A DNA stretch of 9,233 nucleotides from JAFAGX01 sp035624085 (GTDB lineage: Bacteria; Acidobacteriota; Terriglobia; Terriglobales; Acidobacteriaceae). Shown piece by piece: positions 6,445 to 9,233 of the stretch. Every line of letters begins with the position of its first letter. Position 1 is the stretch's first letter. Location of the stretch: positions 1 through 9,233 of the forward strand of contig DASPSE010000193.1 of assembly GCA_035624085.1 (NCBI GenBank). The letters run 5' to 3'. A program made the translations under genes and the position numbers. The notes under the pieces are model-generated. The model saw only the letters and a list, made by a program, of their open reading frames with translations, made no database searches and had not been told where the DNA came from.

Positions 6445-7419
6445 GTGCTTTACACTGATGCTTTGAGCCACGACTACCAAGCTTTGATCAAGCGGCTGCG
6501 CAACGGCGATGCGCGAGCGCTGGCGCGCGCCATCAGCACAGTTGAAAACCGCAGGCCGGGATGGGCCGACCTGCTGAAAGCACTGTTTCCCCAAACTGGC
6601 AAAGCCCGGATTCTGGGCGTGACCGGCGCTCCCGGCGCCGGCAAGAGCACGCTGGTCGATCAATTGGCCAAGCATTATCGAAAAGAAAATAAGACGGTCG
6701 GGATCATCGCCGTCGATCCCACCAGCCCTTACACCGGTGGGGCGATTCTGGGCGACCGTATCCGCATGCAGGATCACTTTTCTGACCCGGGAATTTACAT
6801 CCGCAGCATGGCTACTCGCGGCTCACTGGGTGGTTTGGCCCGCGCCACGGCCGATGTAGCAACGGTGCTCGATGCTTCCGGACGCGACCTGATTATGATC
6901 GAAACGGTCGGCGTCGGGCAGGATGAAATTGACGTCGTGCGGCTGGCCGATATCACGGTCGTGATGCTGGTGCCCGGGATGGGCGATGACGTGCAGAGCA
7001 TCAAGGCGGGTATCATGGAAATCGCCGATATTTTCGTGATCAACAAGAGTGACCGCGAGGGAGCAGAGCGGGTGGAGCGCGAGATTCGCGCCCTGCAGTC
7101 GCTTGCGGTGCGTAACGACCGCTGGACTCCGCCGATCATCAAGACGGTTGCGAGCGAAGGTAAAGGGACTGCCGAATTAGCCGCGGCGATTGCGGAGTAC
7201 GAGGCATATCTGCTGAAGGAAAACCTGGTTCTGCAGCACAAGACGCATAACTGGCAGCAGCGGCTCGTTGAAATGTTACGTGACGCTTTACTGGACCAGG
7301 CCCATCAGCAATTGGCCGATGGAAGTTTCGCCCGGTATGCCGCAGAAGTCGCCGAGCACAAGCGCGACCCATATACGCTGGTCGAGAAGATTGTTGGAAA
7401 ATTGGGAAAGTCCACGTAG
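6445..7419 (+). CDS. meaB: Methylmalonyl-CoA mutase chaperone GTPase MeaB (ArgK family)
   Basis: MeaB is a G3E-family P-loop GTPase that protects adenosylcobalamin-dependent methylmalonyl-CoA mutase and gates cofactor loading; older annotations call it LAO/AO transport ATPase ArgK. The product is 324 residues, the expected size. The P-loop GAPGAGKST is at 61-69, with VDPTSPYTGGAILGDR from 90, MATRGSLGGLA at 122-132, ETVGVGQDE at 153-161 and the guanine-specificity motif NKSD at 200-203. The C-terminal helical dimerisation arm runs from about 262. The start is uncertain: GTG 6445 is the most upstream, and TTG 6463 would give a product six residues shorter; neither has a Shine-Dalgarno. A weak -10-like TACACT at 6451-6456 would place a transcript start at 6463. 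The mutase itself is not in the window, but an epimerase gene follows, supporting the propionate-pathway assignment. Confidence 0.95.
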   Translation: MLYTDALSHDYQALIKRLRNGDARALARAISTVENRRPGWADLLKALFPQTGKARILGVTGAPGAGKSTLVDQLAKHYRKENKTVGIIAVDPTSPYTGGAILGDRIRMQDHFSDPGIYIRSMATRGSLGGLARATADVATVLDASGRDLIMIETVGVGQDEIDVVRLADITVVMLVPGMGDDVQSIKAGIMEIADIFVINKSDREGAERVEREIRALQSLAVRNDRWTPPIIKTVASEGKGTAELAAAIAEYEAYLLKENLVLQHKTHNWQQRLVEMLRDALLDQAHQQLADGSFARYAAEVAEHKRDPYTLVEKIVGKLGKST

Positions 7420-7442
7420 GGGCGGACTCCCTCGCGAACTTG

Positions 7443-7533
7443 TTGTCATCCCGAGCGAAGTCGAGGGATCTGCAGTTTCTGGTCGCCTGTGAGCTGCAGA
7501 TTCCTCGGGACTAAAGTCCGCTCGGAATGACAA
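7443..7533. repeat. Long imperfect inverted repeat, copy 2
   Basis: The outer arms TTGTCATCCCGAGCG (7443-7457) and CGCTCGGAATGACAA (7519-7533) pair at 14 of 15 positions. The inner arms GGGATCTGCAG (7465-7475) and CTGCAGATTCC (7494-7504) also pair nearly perfectly. A small GGACT/AGTCC hairpin sits in the right arm. It lies 23 bases after the meaB stop and could fold as one long stem in RNA. It is the same family as 2015-2126. Confidence 0.88.
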
Positions 7534-7568
7534 GAATCAAAAGGAAATGGGCGAGCTTACGCTTGCCT

Positions 7569-7589
7569 GCCCAGACGAGACGTCTGGGC
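7569..7589. repeat. CG-closed hairpin upstream of the epimerase gene
   Basis: GCCCAGACG (7569-7577), loop AGA, CGTCTGGGC (7581-7589) form a perfect 9-base stem. Its architecture (stem ending in CG, loop of AGA type) matches the two hairpins inside the ABC gene. It lies 28 bases before the epimerase start. Together with the inverted repeat at 7443-7533 it accounts for most of the 198-base gap between meaB and the epimerase gene. No T-run follows. Confidence 0.75.
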
Positions 7590-7617
7590 CTACGTGGTTT
7601 GTTGACGGGCGAAAACC

Positions 7618-8016
7618 ATGTTCAGCATTGACCATCTCGGCATTGCAGTGAAATCGCTGTCCGCTGCAAAAGGCATTTACGAGAAACTCGGGCTGACTGT
7701 GTCGCCCGAGGAAGTCGTCGAGGCCGAGCATGTACGATGTGTCATGGTCCCGGTAGGCGAGAGCCGGCTGGAACTGCTGGAAGCAACCTCCGACAACTCA
7801 GCCATTGCAAAATTTATTGCCAAGCGCGGCGAAGGGTTACATCATGTCTCACTGCGTGTGCCTGACTTGCCAGCGGCCGTGGCGCGCTTGAAAAAAGACG
7901 GTGTCCGCCTGGTTTCTGATGAGATCAAGATTGGGGCCGGCGGCCATCGTTACGTGTTTGTGCATCCGTCTAGCGCTGGCGGAGTTCTGCTGGAGTTAGT
8001 AGAGGCAGGACACTGA
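7618..8016 (+). CDS. mce: Methylmalonyl-CoA epimerase
   Basis: This metal-dependent enzyme of the vicinal-oxygen-chelate (glyoxalase) fold interconverts the two epimers of methylmalonyl-CoA, linking propionyl-CoA carboxylase to methylmalonyl-CoA mutase. The 132 residues contain two beta-alpha-beta-beta-beta modules. Likely metal ligands are His6 (IDHLGIAV), Glu52 (LELLEA), His76 (GLHHVSLRV) and Glu126 (GVLLELVE). The first module ends near residue 60, and the GEGLHHVSLRVPDL segment (71-84) is typical of the family. ATG 7618 sits directly before the conserved first strand, although only a weak GGGCGA precedes it. tsaB starts nine bases after the stop, so the two are probably co-transcribed. 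A different glyoxalase-family activity is less likely given the adjacent meaB. Confidence 0.93.
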   Translation: MFSIDHLGIAVKSLSAAKGIYEKLGLTVSPEEVVEAEHVRCVMVPVGESRLELLEATSDNSAIAKFIAKRGEGLHHVSLRVPDLPAAVARLKKDGVRLVSDEIKIGAGGHRYVFVHPSSAGGVLLELVEAGH

Positions 8017-8025
8017 AACGGATCG

Positions 8026-8703
8026 ATGCTTCTTCTCGCCACCGACACATCGGGCAAACATGGCAGCATCGCGCTGGCTGAGTGCGGGCCGGAGGACGAA
8101 TGCAGGATCCTGGAAGTGGTCCCGCTGACCGGCGGAATGTTTTCGGCGCAACTAGTCCCGCAGATCGCGGTGTTGCTCGAAAAACACAAGTTCACGAAGC
8201 ACGACATCGCTGCACTGGCGGTAGCTTCCGGCCCAGGATCATTCACCGGGCTAAGAGTGGGGTTGGCGGCAATCAAGGCTTTGGCTGAGGTGCTCGAAAA
8301 GCCGATTGCCGCGGTCTCGCTCCTGGAAGCTATCGCCGACTCCAGCCACTCTCGAGGCAAGATCTTAGCAACCCTCGACGCTGGACGAAATGAAGTCTAT
8401 GTGGGCGACTTCGAGATGGGCAACTCAGAAACGCGCTTGACCTCCGAGAAACTGATGAACCGTGAGCAATGCTTCGACTCAGCCGGGAATGCGACGATCG
8501 TCACTCCTGATCAAAGTCTTGCGAAAGCGGCACGCTCGGTAGGGCTGAGGGTTGAGGAAGTCGAATATCCGCGAAGCGATACCATCGCTCACCTTGGCTG
8601 GCGCAAGATTCGTGCCGGGCAGACGGTTTCTCCGGAAGAGTTGGAAGCCAACTACATCCGGCGATCGGATGCTGAGATTTTCGCAAGGAGCGGCCCTGGA
8701 TGA
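8026..8703 (+). CDS. tsaB: tRNA threonylcarbamoyladenosine biosynthesis protein TsaB
   Basis: TsaB is an inactive paralogue of TsaD with an ASKHA fold. It scaffolds the TsaB-TsaD-TsaE complex that transfers threonylcarbamoyl to A37 of tRNAs reading ANN codons, and is usually essential. The 225-residue length is close to the 231 of the E. coli protein. Visible signatures are LLATDTSG at 3-10, the family hallmark SGPGSFTGLRVGL at 68-80, LDAGRNEVYVG at 117-127 and the C-terminal ELEANYIRRSDAEI around 205-218. ATG 8026 begins right at the conserved first strand. The gene follows the epimerase gene by nine bases and overlaps the next gene in an ATGA, suggesting translational coupling. TsaD and TsaE are not encoded here. 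Confidence 0.95.
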   Translation: MLLLATDTSGKHGSIALAECGPEDECRILEVVPLTGGMFSAQLVPQIAVLLEKHKFTKHDIAALAVASGPGSFTGLRVGLAAIKALAEVLEKPIAAVSLLEAIADSSHSRGKILATLDAGRNEVYVGDFEMGNSETRLTSEKLMNREQCFDSAGNATIVTPDQSLAKAARSVGLRVEEVEYPRSDTIAHLGWRKIRAGQTVSPEELEANYIRRSDAEIFARSGPG

Positions 8704-9152
8704 AGACCTTATCAAATGCCAGTGACCAAAAAGAACTTCTTCACCGCTTGACTAGTGTGCACCCGGACAGCCAGGCACACTGGGGAATGATGTCCGCTCA
8801 TCAAATGGTTTGTCATTTAAGCGACTCCTTTCGGGCGGCTTTGGGTGAAAAAGATGTGAGCCCGTCGACTACGTTCTTCAAGCGCACGCTTCTTAAATGG
8901 GCTGCGCTATGGTTGCCAGTTCCTTGGCCTCACGGTTTCAAGACGCGCCCCGAGATGGACCAACGCCAGGGTGGTACGCTACCCACTGAGTTTGCATCGG
9001 ACTTAGAAAGATTGCGCAATTTGTTCGCGCGTTTTTGCGCTTTCAAGGGAGTGTTCGTGCCGCATGCGATCTTGGGGCCCATGTCACGGTCCGAGCGCAT
9101 GCGCCATGCTTATCTCCACATTGACCACCATCTGAGGCAGTTTGGAGCGTAG
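8700..9152 (+). CDS. DUF1569 protein of the DinB-like four-helix superfamily
   Basis: The 150-residue product fits the DUF1569 branch of the DinB/YfiT-like metal-binding four-helix bundles; the biochemical role is unknown, with some superfamily members being thiol-dependent transferases or hydrolases. The N-terminal WGMMSAHQMVCHLSDSFR (28-45) and C-terminal YLHIDHHLRQFG (138-149) are the characteristic ends. Candidate metal ligands are His39, His140 and His143 or His144. The ATG lies within the tsaB stop (ATGA overlap at 8700-8703), which fixes the start and suggests translational coupling. There is no signal peptide; the WAALWLPVPWP stretch (67-77) is hydrophobic but short. Its co-location with tsaB does not imply a role in tRNA modification. 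Confidence 0.85.
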   Translation: MKTLSNASDQKELLHRLTSVHPDSQAHWGMMSAHQMVCHLSDSFRAALGEKDVSPSTTFFKRTLLKWAALWLPVPWPHGFKTRPEMDQRQGGTLPTEFASDLERLRNLFARFCAFKGVFVPHAILGPMSRSERMRHAYLHIDHHLRQFGA

Positions 9153-9190
9153 GCTTGTTCCGGGAGTTGGTGCGGTGCGTCACGCTCAAG

Positions 9191-9205
9191 GCGGGCGAGA
9201 CCCGC
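9191..9205. repeat. Degenerate GC hairpin near the right edge
   Basis: GCGGG (9191-9195), loop CGAGA, CCCGC (9201-9205) form a small palindrome 38 bases after the DUF1569 stop. It looks like a decayed member of the CG-closed, AGA-loop hairpin class at 7569-7589. Nothing else is recognised in 9153-9233. Confidence 0.45.
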
Positions 9206-9233
9206 GCAATTACACAAAACTCTTGCACGTTCG

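Overview
The window holds nine protein-coding genes on both strands and no RNA genes, phage genes, transposases or CRISPR array. The GC-rich base composition, the gene set and above all the short intergenic regions full of palindromic and tandem repeats suggest an Acidobacteriota genome (Terriglobia/Koribacter-like). That assignment is an inference from general resemblance, not from a marker gene.

The left part is transcribed leftward. A FabF/KS-alpha-type beta-ketoacyl-ACP synthase (3398-2148) is followed, after a 220-base spacer carrying a long imperfect inverted repeat, by a fused membrane/ATPase ABC exporter (1927-1). The exporter runs off the left edge without its stop codon. Its reading frame contains a 61-base double-hairpin element that adds 20 residues to the ATPase domain without breaking the frame.

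The rest is transcribed rightward. The radical-SAM heme chaperone hemW (3481-4665) diverges from the ketosynthase gene across 82 bases and looks leaderless. It is followed by a small Mpo1-like (DUF962) membrane protein (4764-5042). Next come an acyl-CoA dehydrogenase (5244-6386), the G3E GTPase meaB (6445-7419) and methylmalonyl-CoA epimerase (7618-8016). These three suit a route that takes branched-chain or odd-chain acyl-CoA through propionyl-CoA and methylmalonyl-CoA toward succinyl-CoA. Propionyl-CoA carboxylase and methylmalonyl-CoA mutase are not in the window. The epimerase gene is tightly followed by tsaB (8026-8703, tRNA t6A synthesis), which overlaps a DinB-superfamily DUF1569 gene (8700-9152) by four bases, so these three are probably one transcript.

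The genes are ordinary chromosomal ones. What stands out is the repeat content: a family of short CG-closed hairpins with GAGA/AGGA/AGA loops (two inside the ABC gene, one before the epimerase gene, one degenerate near the right edge), two copies of a roughly 90-110-base inverted repeat, a four-unit heptamer array next to a perfect hairpin, and a short CGCAAAG-type tandem repeat. I see no convincing novel multi-gene system. The in-frame palindromic insertion and the KS-alpha-like ketosynthase are the best leads.
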